A stretch of 64,000 nucleotides of DNA from Pseudomonas sp. Irchel 3H7 (GTDB lineage: Bacteria > Pseudomonadota > Gammaproteobacteria > Pseudomonadales > Pseudomonadaceae), in contig NZ_FYEA01000001.1 in assembly GCF_900187605.1 (NCBI RefSeq), positions 702,871-766,870 of the forward strand, written 5' to 3'. The translations under genes were made by a program, and so were the position numbers. Shown one piece after another: positions 55,671 through 64,000 of the stretch (position 1 is the stretch's first letter; each line of letters starts with the position of its first letter). Below the pieces are notes generated by a model that did no database searches, was not told where the DNA came from, and saw only the letters and a program-made list of their open reading frames with translations.

Positions 55671-56405
55671 ATGAGTGCAACGTTCGACGTCGTGGAACTC
55701 GCCACGACCTATGCCAACAAATCCGCGCAAGACATTCTCAAACTCGCGTTTGCCGAGTTCGGCGATGACTTGTGGATATCTTTCAGCGGCGCCGAAGATG
55801 TGGTGCTGGTGGACATGGCCTGGAAGCTCAACAAGAACGTCAAGGTGTTCAGCCTCGACACCGGCCGCCTGCACCCGGAGACCTACCGCTTCATCGATCA
55901 GGTGCGCGAGCACTACAAGATCGACATCGAACTGGTGTCGCCGGACTACACGAAACTCGAACCGTTCGTGAAGGAAAAAGGCCTGTTCAGTTTCTACAAG
56001 GACGGCCACGGCGAATGCTGCGGCATCCGCAAGATCGAGCCACTGCGCCGCAAACTATCTAGCGTCAAAGCCTGGGCAACCGGCCAGCGCCGCGACCAGA
56101 GCCCGGGTACCCGTAGCGCTGTGGCGGTGATGGAAATCGATACTGCGTTCTCCACACCCGAGCGAACCCTGTACAAGTTCAACCCGTTGGCGCAGATGAC
56201 CAGCGAAGAGATCTGGGGTTACATCCGCATGCTCGAGCTGCCGTACAACAGCCTGCATGAGCGCGGCTTTATCAGCATCGGCTGCGAACCGTGCACCCGC
56301 CCTGTCCTGCCGAACCAGCACGAGCGCGAGGGGCGCTGGTGGTGGGAAGAAGCGACGCAGAAAGAGTGTGGGTTGCATGCCGGGAATATCATCAGCAAAG
56401 CGTAA
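55671..56405 (+). CDS. cysH: Phosphoadenylyl/adenylyl-sulfate reductase
   Basis: 244 aa cytoplasmic enzyme of sulfate assimilation that reduces the activated sulfate to sulfite. [15 protein letters not shown] (PP-loop, about 35), [13 protein letters not shown] (about 60), [13 protein letters not shown] (about 120) and [10 protein letters not shown] (about 203) hold the two Cys pairs of a [4Fe-4S] cluster, so adenylyl sulfate (APS) rather than PAPS is the likely substrate. KECGLH near the C-terminus has the catalytic Cys. ATG 55671. Confidence 0.95.
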   Translation: MSATFDVVELATTYANKSAQDILKLAFAEFGDDLWISFSGAEDVVLVDMAWKLNKNVKVFSLDTGRLHPETYRFIDQVREHYKIDIELVSPDYTKLEPFVKEKGLFSFYKDGHGECCGIRKIEPLRRKLSSVKAWATGQRRDQSPGTRSAVAVMEIDTAFSTPERTLYKFNPLAQMTSEEIWGYIRMLELPYNSLHERGFISIGCEPCTRPVLPNQHEREGRWWWEEATQKECGLHAGNIISKA

Positions 56406-56429
56406 CTCCCTGCCGCGCTGATTTCCCCC

Positions 56430-56519
56430 TGTAGGAGTGAGCCTGCTCGCGATAGCGGTGTCTCAGTCGATGAATTTTTTGGCTGATACACCGCTATCGC
56501 GAGCAGGCTCACTCCTACA
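56430..56519. repeat. REP inverted pair, type C (long arms)
   Basis: Arms of 32 bases at 56430-56461 and 56488-56519, the longest matching pair seen, begin 25 bases after cysH. A TGTGTACACA palindrome follows at about 56542-56551. Confidence 0.9.
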
Positions 56520-56771
56520 TGGATTTGTAGCGACTCCAGAAATGTGTACACACGAATGTCACCATCGGTGCCATTTATGTGTGCACTTTTTACTTTCAGC
56601 GCCCTGAAAAGTTACATCCCTGCCAAAAGCACCTCGCCTCCGCCCGCCATCAAAATCCCCCGCCAAAAAAAAATACCTGTTCGAACGGTCAATTTTTAAC
56701 CAGCCAATTTCAAAGACTTAGCACTCATCGATAACTTTTCGAAATGAACACGGCCGCCTATAGATCCGCAA

Positions 56772-56788
56772 CTGGCACAAATCTGGCT
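56772..56788 (+). promoter_or_regulatory. Candidate sigma-54 promoter of the NCS1 permease operon
   Basis: CTGGCACAAATCTGGCT fits the -24/-12 consensus at 14-15 of 17 positions with exact spacing and is almost the same as the box before narK. Expected transcription start near 56799. The 578 bp gap 56406-56983 otherwise holds the REP pair and two palindromes. Confidence 0.6.
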
Positions 56789-56802
56789 TTGGTGCATACA
56801 TG

Positions 56803-56816
56803 TTTTGTATACAAAA
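56803..56816. promoter_or_regulatory. Palindromic operator near the NCS1 promoter start site
   Basis: TTTTGTATACAAAA is a perfect 14 bp palindrome placed at about +5 to +18 of the predicted sigma-54 start. The TTGTATACAA core is typical of GntR/FCD operators. No regulator gene is adjacent. Confidence 0.55.
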
Positions 56817-56983
56817 CTGCAAAACATAAAACCACTTTCGATCCGCAAGCCTGAAGCGCCCTATCCCGTACAGGCTGCAGATGCCCCGTAACCAGTGATG
56901 CTTTCACTGCTGCGACGAAGATTTGTCGAGCCTGACGGCTTATGCACAGTCATCGCAGCCTTGAACATCAGGAGCCTGCCGGA

Positions 56984-58522
56984 ATGCGTACAAGTCTCTC
57001 CAACAACATCGCGCTGAATCTGCCCGCCTCTGTCCCCGCTCAACCGTTACCTCATGACGGTCTGAGCGAGCCGTTACAACTCAGTCTGCGCCTGCACAAC
57101 AATGATCTCGCGCCGACCAAGGCCGAAGGTCGGCGCTGGGGCAAATACAGCATCTTCGCCCTGTGGACGAATGACGTGCACAACATCGCCAACTACTCGT
57201 TCGCCATCGGCCTCTACGCCCTGGGTCTGGGTGGCTGGCAGATTCTGCTGTCGCTGGGGATCGGCGCGGCGCTGGTGTACTTCTTCATGAACCTGTCCGG
57301 TTACATGGGGCAGAAAACCGGCGTGCCGTTTCCGGTGATCAGCCGGATCAGTTTCGGCATCCACGGCGCGCAAATTCCTGCACTGATCCGGGCAGTAATC
57401 GCCATTGCCTGGTTCGGGATTCAGACGTATCTGGCGTCAGTGGTTTTCCGCGTACTGCTGACTGCCGTGCATCCGGGCTTCGCCGAGTACGACCACGACT
57501 CGATTCTTGGCCTGTCGACGCTGGGTTGGGTGTGCTTCGTGGCGATCTGGTTCGTGCAACTGGCGATTCTGGCCTATGGCATGGAGATGGTTCGCCGTTA
57601 TGAAGCGTTTGCCGGGCCGGTGATTCTGTTGACCGTGGCCGCCCTCGCCGCGTGGATGTACTTCCAGGCGGACGCGACCATCGCTTGGTCGATCCGCGAA
57701 CCGCTGACCGGTGGCGAGATGTGGCGCAACATTTTTGCTGGCGGCGCGTTGTGGCTGGCGATCTACGGCACGCTGATTCTGAATTTCTGCGACTTCGCCC
57801 GCTCTTCGCCGTGCCGCAAGACCATCAAGGTAGGAAACTTCTGGGGTTTGCCGGTGAATATTCTGGTGTTCGCTGCGATTACCGTCCTGCTGTGCGGTGC
57901 GCAATTTCAGATCAATGGCCGGATCATCGAGAGCCCGACCGAGATCATTGCCTCGATTCCCAACACCTTCTTTCTGGTACTCGGTTGCCTGGCGTTCCTG
58001 ATCGTCACCGTGGCGGTGAACATCATGGCCAACTTCGTCGCCCCGGCCTTCGTGCTCAGCAACCTGGCGCCGAAGTACCTGACCTTCCGCCGCGCCGGGC
58101 TGATCAGCGCCACCATCGCCGTGTTGATCCTGCCGTGGAATCTCTACAACAGCCCGTTGGTGATCGTGTACTTCCTGTCTGGCCTCGGCGCCCTGCTCGG
58201 CCCGTTGTACGGCGTGATCATGGTCGACTACTGGTTGATCCGCAAAGGCCGGATCAACGTGCCGCAGCTCTACAGCGAAGATCCCAACGGCGCCTATTAC
58301 TACAGCCGAGGCGTCAATTTCCGCGCGGTGGCGGCGTTTATTCCTGCGGCGTTGATTGCCATCGTCCTGGCGCTGGTCCCGGGTTTCCACAGTGTCTCGC
58401 CGTTCTCCTGGCTGATCGGCGCCGGGATCGCCGGAATGCTCTATCTGATCATCGCCAAACGCCAACCGCACTACGCCGACATCAGCGGCGAATCGATCGC
58501 TGTCGACAACGTCTGCCATTAA
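56984..58522 (+). CDS. NCS1-family nucleobase/allantoin/hydantoin:cation symporter
   Basis: 512 aa inner-membrane transporter with 12 predicted helices. Family landmarks: FALWTNDVHNIANYSFAIG (TM1, about 60), GYMGQKTGVPFPVISRISFGIHGAQIPALIRAVIAIAWFGIQT-type stretch (GVPFPVISRISFG near 115), NFCDFARS near 270, and WNLYNSPLVIVYFLSGLGALLGPLYG near 385. ATG 56984 is chosen for its AGGAG at 56970-56974; the upstream ATG 56942 lacks one. The partner racemase-family gene 55 bp downstream favours allantoin or another hydantoin as substrate. Confidence 0.88.
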   Translation: MRTSLSNNIALNLPASVPAQPLPHDGLSEPLQLSLRLHNNDLAPTKAEGRRWGKYSIFALWTNDVHNIANYSFAIGLYALGLGGWQILLSLGIGAALVYFFMNLSGYMGQKTGVPFPVISRISFGIHGAQIPALIRAVIAIAWFGIQTYLASVVFRVLLTAVHPGFAEYDHDSILGLSTLGWVCFVAIWFVQLAILAYGMEMVRRYEAFAGPVILLTVAALAAWMYFQADATIAWSIREPLTGGEMWRNIFAGGALWLAIYGTLILNFCDFARSSPCRKTIKVGNFWGLPVNILVFAAITVLLCGAQFQINGRIIESPTEIIASIPNTFFLVLGCLAFLIVTVAVNIMANFVAPAFVLSNLAPKYLTFRRAGLISATIAVLILPWNLYNSPLVIVYFLSGLGALLGPLYGVIMVDYWLIRKGRINVPQLYSEDPNGAYYYSRGVNFRAVAAFIPAALIAIVLALVPGFHSVSPFSWLIGAGIAGMLYLIIAKRQPHYADISGESIAVDNVCH

Positions 58523-58577
58523 CTCCCTCGCGGCCCGGACTTCGGGCCGCAGAACTGCCCGCTATAAGGATTTCCCC

Positions 58578-59306
58578 ATGCGTATTCTCGTGGTCAACGT
58601 CAACACCACCGAATCCATCACCGAAGCCATCGCCCGCTCGGCGCAGGCTGTTGCGTCACCCGGTACCGAAATCGTCGGTTTGACACCGTACTTCGGTGCC
58701 GACTCGATTGAAGGCAACTTCGAAAGCTATCTGGCGGCCATCGCGGTAATGGATCGGGTGATGTCTTACGATCAGCCGTTCGATGCGGTGATTCAGGCCG
58801 GTTACGGCGAGCACGGCCGCGAAGGCCTGCAGGAATTGCTCAATGTGCCGGTGGTGGATATCACTGATGCGGCGGCGAGTACGGCGATGTTTCTCGGCCA
58901 TGCCTATTCGGTGGTGACCACGCTGGATCGCACCGTGCCGTTAATTGAGGATCGGCTGAAATTGTCCGGTCTGTGGGATCGGTGTGCTTCAGTTCGGGCC
59001 AGTGGTCTGGCCGTTCTAGAGCTGGAGCACGAACCACAACGCGCCCTGGAAGCGATCGTGCATCAGGCTGAACTGGCGGTGACGCAGGACAAAGCCGAGG
59101 TGATTTGCCTGGGTTGCGGTGGCATGGCCGGGCTGGATGAACAGATTCGTCGACGCACTGGCGTGCCGGTGGTGGACGGGGTGACAGCAGCGGTGACGAT
59201 TGCGGAATCGCTGGTGCGCTTGCGCTTGTCGACGTCGAAAGTGCGGACTTATGCAACGCCACGGCCGAAGAACATCATTGGCTGGCCAGGGCGGTTTGCC
59301 CGCTGA
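58578..59306 (+). CDS. Asp/Glu/hydantoin racemase-family enzyme
   Basis: 242 aa, two-lobed Asp/Glu racemase fold similar to allantoin and hydantoin racemases. The N-terminal MRILVVNVNTTESIT is typical. The site that should hold the first catalytic Cys reads QAGYGEHG with Gly75, while the second Cys motif is intact (CLGCGGMAG, Cys180). A normal two-Cys racemase mechanism is therefore doubtful; a one-Cys arrangement is known in arylmalonate decarboxylase. The gene is co-oriented with the NCS1 permease and has AAGGA upstream of ATG 58578. HpxA-like in context, function not settled. Confidence 0.8.
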   Translation: MRILVVNVNTTESITEAIARSAQAVASPGTEIVGLTPYFGADSIEGNFESYLAAIAVMDRVMSYDQPFDAVIQAGYGEHGREGLQELLNVPVVDITDAAASTAMFLGHAYSVVTTLDRTVPLIEDRLKLSGLWDRCASVRASGLAVLELEHEPQRALEAIVHQAELAVTQDKAEVICLGCGGMAGLDEQIRRRTGVPVVDGVTAAVTIAESLVRLRLSTSKVRTYATPRPKNIIGWPGRFAR

Positions 59307-59334
59307 GGTCATCAGCGAAAACCGAGTCGACCCA

Positions 59335-59400
59335 TTCGCGAGCAGGCTCGCTCCCACAGGGGAAATGCACTCCAAATGTGGGAGCGAGCCTGCTCGCGAA
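59335..59400. repeat. REP inverted pair, type D (TTCGCGAGCAGGCTCGCTCCC core)
   Basis: 24-base perfect arms at 59335-59358 and 59377-59400 with an 18-base spacer. It is related to type C but ends in CTCCCACA. It lies between convergent genes. Confidence 0.9.
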
Positions 59401-59426
59401 GGCCACACCTCGGTCTGATACCTTGC

Positions 59427-60353
59427 TCAGATAGCACTGAACCGCCGCGCCAACCCCTGCTCCGCAAACTGCTCAATCACATAATCGACAAACGCCCGAG
59501 TCTTGCCCGGCAACAACTTATGCTCGGCGTAGTAAATCGAAATGTTGCCATCATCGACAAACCATTCCGGCAGCACTCGCTGCAACGTCCCCGCCTCCAG
59601 ATACCCGACCGCAAACGGCATGCTCACCAGCGCGATGCCCAAGCCTTGTGCTGCTGTCCTGCAAGCGGCCTCGGAATCACTCATGGTCATCCGCGCCTTG
59701 AGCATCAACGGCTGACAGTTCTGTGGATTGCGTCCGGTCAATTGCCAGGAACGCACGCGTCCGGTCTGCGGCGAGCGGATCAGAATGCCGTCGTGATGAT
59801 TAAGGTCATCCGGCTCGATGATCGGCGGATGGGCCTGTAAATAGTCGGTAGACGCGACCAATATCCGGTGCGCCGGGCTCAGCTTGCGCGCGATCACGCC
59901 TTGCGGCAGTTCGAAACCGCCACCGATGGCCGCATCAAAGCCCTGGGCGATCAGATCGACCTGTCGATTATCGAAATGCCAGTCCGGATTGATCGCGGGG
60001 TAGCGCTGCAGAAACTCACCCAGCATCGGCACGATATGCAGACAGCCAAACGCGGCGCCCATGCTGACTTTCAGCGTTCCCGCCGGCAGCCCTTCGACGC
60101 TGGAGAGATTGGCCACGGCATTTTGAATGGTGGTCAGGCTACCGCTGACTTGATCCAGAAACAGTTGTCCGGCCTCGGTCAGTGTCAGGCTGCGTGTACT
60201 ACGCTGGAACAGCCGCACGCCGAGCCGAACCTCGAGTTTGGCCACGCTCTTGCCGACGGCTGCCGGGGTCAGACTCAAGCGTCGTGCGGCCTCGGCAAAG
60301 CTGCCGACTTCGGCACTGCGCACGAAGCATTCAATGCTGCTGAAGGTTTCCAT
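59427..60353 (-). CDS. LysR-family transcriptional regulator
   Basis: 308 aa. N-terminal HTH (about 1-60; GSFAEAARRLSLTPAAVGKSVAKLE, LFQRSTRSLTLTEAG) and a substrate-binding domain (about 90-295). ATG 60353 begins the conserved METFSSIECFVRSAEV; the frame is open to 60398. It is divergent from an SDR gene with a 127 bp shared region, so it probably controls that gene. Inducer unknown. Confidence 0.93.
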   Translation of the reverse strand: METFSSIECFVRSAEVGSFAEAARRLSLTPAAVGKSVAKLEVRLGVRLFQRSTRSLTLTEAGQLFLDQVSGSLTTIQNAVANLSSVEGLPAGTLKVSMGAAFGCLHIVPMLGEFLQRYPAINPDWHFDNRQVDLIAQGFDAAIGGGFELPQGVIARKLSPAHRILVASTDYLQAHPPIIEPDDLNHHDGILIRSPQTGRVRSWQLTGRNPQNCQPLMLKARMTMSDSEAACRTAAQGLGIALVSMPFAVGYLEAGTLQRVLPEWFVDDGNISIYYAEHKLLPGKTRAFVDYVIEQFAEQGLARRFSAI

Positions 60354-60373
60354 GATCGCCACTATAAACTTCT

Positions 60374-60409
60374 GGTTTACACAGACTATAGCAATCATGG
60401 TCTACACAG
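60374..60409. promoter_or_regulatory. Direct repeat in the LysR-SDR divergent promoter
   Basis: GGTTTACACAG (60374-60384) and GGTCTACACAG (60399-60409) differ by one base and start 25 bases apart. A partial dyad AGACTAT/ATGGTCT sits between them. The arrangement fits a LysR regulator binding two sites. Confidence 0.5.
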
Positions 60410-60480
60410 TTGTCGATACTACGCCGATACTCGCCACCAACACCAAGGCACTCCCGCCTTGAACACTCTGGAGATCGAAC

Positions 60481-61227
60481 ATGACCACTCAACACCTCGG
60501 CGGCAAAGTCGCTCTGATTCAAGGCGGTTCCCGTGGTATCGGCGCAGCCATCGTCAAACGTCTGGCCGCTGAAGGCGCTGCAGTAGCCTTCACTTACGTC
60601 AGCTCCGCGGCGAAAGCCGAAGAGTTGCAGAACAGCATCACCAGCAACGGCGGCAAAGCCCTGGCGATCAAGGCCGACAGCGCCGATGCCGCCGCCATCC
60701 GCCACGCCGTCAGCGCCACGGTCGAAGCCTTTGGCCGCCTCGACATTCTGGTCAACAACGCTGGCGTGCTGGCTGTTGCACCGCTGGAAGACTTCAAACT
60801 CGAAGATTTCGACCAGACCGTGGCAATCAACATTCGCAGCGTTTTCATCGCTTCCCAGGAAGCCGCCAAACACATGGGCGAAGGCGCACGCATCATCAAC
60901 ATCGGCAGCACCAACGCCGACCGCATGCCCTTCGCCGGCGGCGGTGTGTATGCGATGAGCAAATCGGCGCTGGTCGGTTTGACCAAAGGTCTGGCCCGCG
61001 ACCTCGGCCCTCGTGGCATCACCGTCAACAACGTGCAACCCGGCCCGGTCGATACCGACATGAACCCGGCGGACGGTGATTTCGCCGAAAGCCTGATCCC
61101 GCTGATGGCGGTCGGTCGTTACGGCAAAGCCGAAGAAATCGCCAGTTTCGTTGCCTATCTGGCAGGCCCGGAAGCCGGTTACATCACCGGTGCCAGCCTG
61201 ACCATCGACGGTGGTTTCGGCGCCTGA
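60481..61227 (+). CDS. SDR-family NAD(P)-dependent oxidoreductase
   Basis: 248 aa classical short-chain dehydrogenase. Cofactor loop GGSRGIGAAIVKRLA (about 14-28; G-x3-G-x-G), LVNNAGVLA (about 90), active-site Ser in NIGSTNADRMPF, and YAMSK (Tyr-x3-Lys near 158). PGPVDTDMNP and the terminal ITGASLTIDGGFGA are typical. Similar to 3-oxoacyl-ACP reductase-like enzymes, but its substrate is unknown. Divergent from LysR; terminator at 61249-61290. Confidence 0.92.
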   Translation: MTTQHLGGKVALIQGGSRGIGAAIVKRLAAEGAAVAFTYVSSAAKAEELQNSITSNGGKALAIKADSADAAAIRHAVSATVEAFGRLDILVNNAGVLAVAPLEDFKLEDFDQTVAINIRSVFIASQEAAKHMGEGARIINIGSTNADRMPFAGGGVYAMSKSALVGLTKGLARDLGPRGITVNNVQPGPVDTDMNPADGDFAESLIPLMAVGRYGKAEEIASFVAYLAGPEAGYITGASLTIDGGFGA

Positions 61228-61248
61228 TTTATCTGAGTCGACTGAACG

Positions 61249-61290
61249 AAAAACGCCGCCCCTCTGTTTAAACAGGGGCGGCGTTTTTTT
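61249..61290. terminator. Bidirectional terminator between the SDR and HAD genes
   Basis: The 11 bp stem ACGCCGCCCCT/AGGGGCGGCGT (61253-61263 with 61274-61284) has A and T tracts on both sides, which suits the two convergent genes. Confidence 0.92.
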
Positions 61291-61299
61291 GTCAGATGT

Positions 61300-61995
61300 T
61301 TACGCCCATTCCAGCGCCGGCAAGCCACAGGCACTTGGCGTGAACGCTTTCAGGCTACGAAGAATCCCGTCAGCGTGTGCGTATTTTTCATCGGCCATGG
61401 CGGCATCGGGGATGGCGATCGCGGTCATGCCGGCGGCTTTCGCGGCGGTCACACCGAACGGTGAATCCTCGAACACCAGGCAATCCTCAGGTGCCACGCC
61501 CAAGCGTCGGGCAGCGGTCAGAAAGATATCCGGCGCCGGTTTGGCCGCGCCAACTTCCGGATCGTCTGCCGTGACAATGAAATCGAACAGCGCGAACCAG
61601 TCGCGGTGCAGCGTGGTTTTCTGGCCGAACGACTGACGCGAGGAACTGGTCCCCACGGCAATCGGGATGTTGTGCGCCTTGAGATGGCGGATCAACTCTT
61701 CGGCACCCGGCATCGCTTGTGCGGTGGGAAAACGCTCGCGCATCAGCGGCTCGCGAATCACCAGAAATTCTTCGGCGGTGATCGGCAGATCCAGTGCCTG
61801 CACCACGTAATTGGCCAGATCGTTGGCCCCGCGACCAATGATGTTCTGCTTGATGCTCCAGTCGAAAGTGCGCCCGTAACGCTGGGCAATCAGCGAGGTG
61901 ACTTCGGTGTAAATGCCCTCGGTGTCCAGCAGCAAACCGTCCATATCGAAAATCACGGCCTTGATCGGGCCGAACGCCTTCAGCGGTGCATTCAT
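61300..61995 (-). CDS. HAD-IA family phosphatase (phosphoglycolate/beta-phosphoglucomutase-like)
   Basis: 231 aa. Motif I is VIFDMDGLLLDTEG (nucleophile Asp near 17), motif II GTSSSR (about 117), motif III Lys in GAAKPAPDIFL (about 160), and motif IV VFEDSPFG (about 180). A helical cap lies between motifs I and II. ATG 61995 is preferred; the frame is open to 62100 and ATG 61998 or 62019 are possible. It probably acts on a small phosphorylated metabolite (sugar phosphate or glycerol phosphate). Confidence 0.88.
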   Translation of the reverse strand: MNAPLKAFGPIKAVIFDMDGLLLDTEGIYTEVTSLIAQRYGRTFDWSIKQNIIGRGANDLANYVVQALDLPITAEEFLVIREPLMRERFPTAQAMPGAEELIRHLKAHNIPIAVGTSSSRQSFGQKTTLHRDWFALFDFIVTADDPEVGAAKPAPDIFLTAARRLGVAPEDCLVFEDSPFGVTAAKAAGMTAIAIPDAAMADEKYAHADGILRSLKAFTPSACGLPALEWA

Positions 61996-62241
61996 CATCG
62001 GATCCGTTAACAAAGACATCCCGGGCGGCACGGTTGGTGCCGCTACGCGGATCTGATTAAAGGGTTCAGCAGCATAACGAGCGCGACGGACATTGAGCAA
62101 CGGGCAATGTTTGTTGGGCGATGAACTACTCGCAGATATTTAGCGAAACATCCTACAGATAACGCCTACTCGCCCGACTTCTTTCCTGATTGATCCCCCG
62201 CAAAGTCCCCGCACCTTTTTGATGTGCGCGAGAGACTGCGA

Positions 62242-64000
62242 ATGCTTCCAACCGATCGGCTTCTGGTCCTGAACAACAGCATCGGCCTGCTCGTTGTTGC
62301 TGCTTTGAATCCCGATGAGCCGGACTTCGAACACCTGATCCGCGAGTTTCGCCTGTGTCTGAACCACTACGACGCTTGGGCCGAGCGGTTCTGGAGCGGG
62401 ACCGCGCTGGATGTCGAGCAGGTGTTTACTGTCGGCAACGACGTGCGCCTCAGCGCGCCGATCAAGTCGCGCCAGCCGCTCAGTTCATCGGTGGTCATGT
62501 GCCCGGCCAGCGGGGCGCTGACGCTGGTGCACATGTTCGACGCCGCGCGGTTTGTGCCGATTGGCGATACCCCGGTGACCCTAGAGCCGGTGCTTGCCGA
62601 TGTCGGCGGCGTGCTGACTTTCGGCGAAGCGCTGCATTACACCATCGGCCCCAGCGGCATTCTGCAGGTGACCGACTGCGATCGGGGCCAGCGTTATCGC
62701 ATCACCTTCTTTCCCGATGTTTCCACCGACCATGTGCGTGCTCTGTATGCCTCTTATGAAAGTATCGTTGCAGGCCTGGAAGGCTGGCTGCGCGCTGAGT
62801 GGGCAGAGTTTCAACCACAGTGGACGGAGTTTTCCAGCGCCGGATTTCTTGAGCGTTACGGTCAGCTGCAACAGGCCGACTGGCGTGGATTCGAGAAAGC
62901 ACTGAATGGTGTTTGGGATGACATCCGCCAGGTATTCGCCCTGCTCGCCGATTTGCAGGCCAACAGTGAAAAATTGCTGGAATACCTCAGCGAGGCCGAG
63001 CTTGAGGCGTTGTTGAATGCCTCCAGCGACGCCATTGCCAACGGTCTGCTGGTCCTCAGTGACGAACCGCTGCTGTTCATTCATCTGGCCACGTTTACCA
63101 GTTGGCTGAAGATGCTCCCGCCGCAGTATCTGGCTGAAGTGGTGGCCGAGGTGCGGGCCGAACTGCTGGTCAGTTTTCTGCTGATGGGGTTGTCGGGTGG
63201 CGTCGGCGTGCCACTGCGTTTGAGCAGCAAAGTGCTGGCGAAGATCAAGTCGCCCCGGGCTCGAGAGTGGTTGGCGGCATCCGCGTTGCGGTTGGCGGAA
63301 CTGACTTCTGCGCCGGAGCTGAACAGACACGCGGGCGCGTTGAAGCCACTGATGTTTCACGCGCGTGACGTTGAGTTGAAACCGACACCGTCGATACCGC
63401 TGAACATTCGTCAGGCCGATTCGCTGGTGTTGACGGTGCCGAATCCGGCGCCTGTGGTGCGGGACAAGCCTGGCGCTTCGAGCCGAATGGAACGGCATGA
63501 GCCTCACGACGACTCGCCGGATCAGGCGAAAAACCCCAACGGCGACAGTGCTGATTGCGTGCCGCGCACCTGCACCAACGGCTGCCCGGTGTCGATGGTC
63601 ACTGGCGAAGAACTGCTGACCCTGACTGATGCGGTGCTCGATGGCGTGTTGCCGTTTGAGTTCACGCGGTTGTATCGCAGCAGTGCCGCCGAAATCGATG
63701 TCGGGTTGGGGTTTGGCTGGGGTCATTCGCTGGCGCATCGGCTGGAGTTTGCCGGCGACTTTGTGGTCTGGGTCGACCATGAAAACCGGCGCACTCGATT
63801 TCCGTTGCCGAGCGTTGAAAGACCGGCGATTCACAACAGCCTGTCGCGGGCGGCGATCTTTCTGGGGGATGAGCCGGAGGAGCTGATCCTCGCGCTGGCC
63901 GGGGAAACAGCGCGCTTTTATCACTTTCGTGCAGGACGGCTGACGGCGATCAGCGATGGCTATGGCAACCGTCTGACGGTGCAGCGCGATCGCTCTGACC
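62242..64000 (+). CDS. Rhs-family protein, N-terminal part (runs off the window)
   Basis: The open frame from ATG 62242 (GTG 62224 also possible) continues to the window end: 586 codons without a stop. About residues 1-440 match no domain I recognise and include a hydrophobic stretch LLVSFLLMGLSGGVGV near 310. From CTNGCPVSMVTGEELLTLTDAVL (about 444) onward it has the DUF6531-type start of Rhs proteins (PFEFTRLYRSSAAEI, LGFGWGHSLAHRLEF). Rhs proteins are usually polymorphic toxins delivered by type VI secretion, with the toxin at the far C-terminus, which is not seen here. No PAAR motif was recognised at the N-terminus. Confidence 0.85.
   Translation, partial: MLPTDRLLVLNNSIGLLVVAALNPDEPDFEHLIREFRLCLNHYDAWAERFWSGTALDVEQVFTVGNDVRLSAPIKSRQPLSSSVVMCPASGALTLVHMFDAARFVPIGDTPVTLEPVLADVGGVLTFGEALHYTIGPSGILQVTDCDRGQRYRITFFPDVSTDHVRALYASYESIVAGLEGWLRAEWAEFQPQWTEFSSAGFLERYGQLQQADWRGFEKALNGVWDDIRQVFALLADLQANSEKLLEYLSEAELEALLNASSDAIANGLLVLSDEPLLFIHLATFTSWLKMLPPQYLAEVVAEVRAELLVSFLLMGLSGGVGVPLRLSSKVLAKIKSPRAREWLAASALRLAELTSAPELNRHAGALKPLMFHARDVELKPTPSIPLNIRQADSLVLTVPNPAPVVRDKPGASSRMERHEPHDDSPDQAKNPNGDSADCVPRTCTNGCPVSMVTGEELLTLTDAVLDGVLPFEFTRLYRSSAAEIDVGLGFGWGHSLAHRLEFAGDFVVWVDHENRRTRFPLPSVERPAIHNSLSRAAIFLGDEPEELILALAGETARFYHFRAGRLTAISDGYGNRLTVQRDRSD

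Overview
The window reads as a chromosomal segment of a fluorescent-group Pseudomonas, close to the P. fluorescens / P. koreensis complex. The reasons are the G+C-rich codon usage, proteins of clear Pseudomonas type (OprF, SigX, CmaX/CfrX/CmpX, ThrH, AcnD/PrpF), a gene order from ppsA to the nitrate genes that matches what I recall of P. aeruginosa PA1769-PA1783, and about 15 REP-type inverted repeats between genes. No rRNA, tRNA, insertion sequence, prophage or CRISPR array was recognised. It is mostly core genome, with accessory content at the right end.

Layout. 1-5.1 kb: purine catabolism (end of xdhA, then xdhB, xdhC, guaD), followed by a GntR-FCD regulator and a BenE-type transporter. 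7.8-18.8 kb: housekeeping genes (yggL, PBP4-type dacB, a CHASE/PAS/GGDEF diguanylate cyclase, rlmKL, rmf, pyrD) and then the nitrate sensor pair nasS-nasT. 19.3-28.8 kb: nitrate/nitrite assimilation (NarK-type transporter, a fused PP2C phosphatase/Ser-Thr kinase, nirB, nirD, nasA-type nitrate reductase, cobA). Both nitrate transcription units have a sigma-54-like promoter and a leader holding two hexaloop hairpins of the ANTAR type followed by an overlapping terminator. This is the target expected for the antiterminator NasT.

28.9-38.1 kb: the envelope cluster oprF-sigX-cmpX-cfrX-cmaX on the minus strand, an RraA-like protein, an alpha/beta hydrolase, ppsA and the divergent ppsR. 38.2-40.6 kb: a MocR regulator divergent from an EamA transporter. 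40.7-49.6 kb: a complete methylcitrate (propionate) operon, GntR-prpB-prpC-acnD-prpF-prpD. 50-53 kb: a tight three-gene operon of a retropepsin-like protease, an inactive transglutaminase/7TM membrane protein and an ATP-grasp ligase. This looks like a little-studied envelope or peptide-modification system and is the best candidate for new biology here. 53.4-56.4 kb: pabB, thrH, cysH. 57-59.3 kb: an NCS1 permease with an Asp/Glu-racemase-family enzyme, behind a sigma-54-like promoter and a palindromic operator. 59.4-62 kb: LysR divergent from an SDR, and a HAD hydrolase. 62.2 kb to the end: the first 586 codons of an Rhs-type gene that runs off the window.

Nitrogen scavenging links several blocks: xanthine/guanine breakdown, nitrate assimilation and the NCS1/racemase pair. 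Four sigma-54-like promoters were found by eye upstream of nasS, narK, nirB and the NCS1 gene. Functions are inferred from sequence recognition only; no searches were run.
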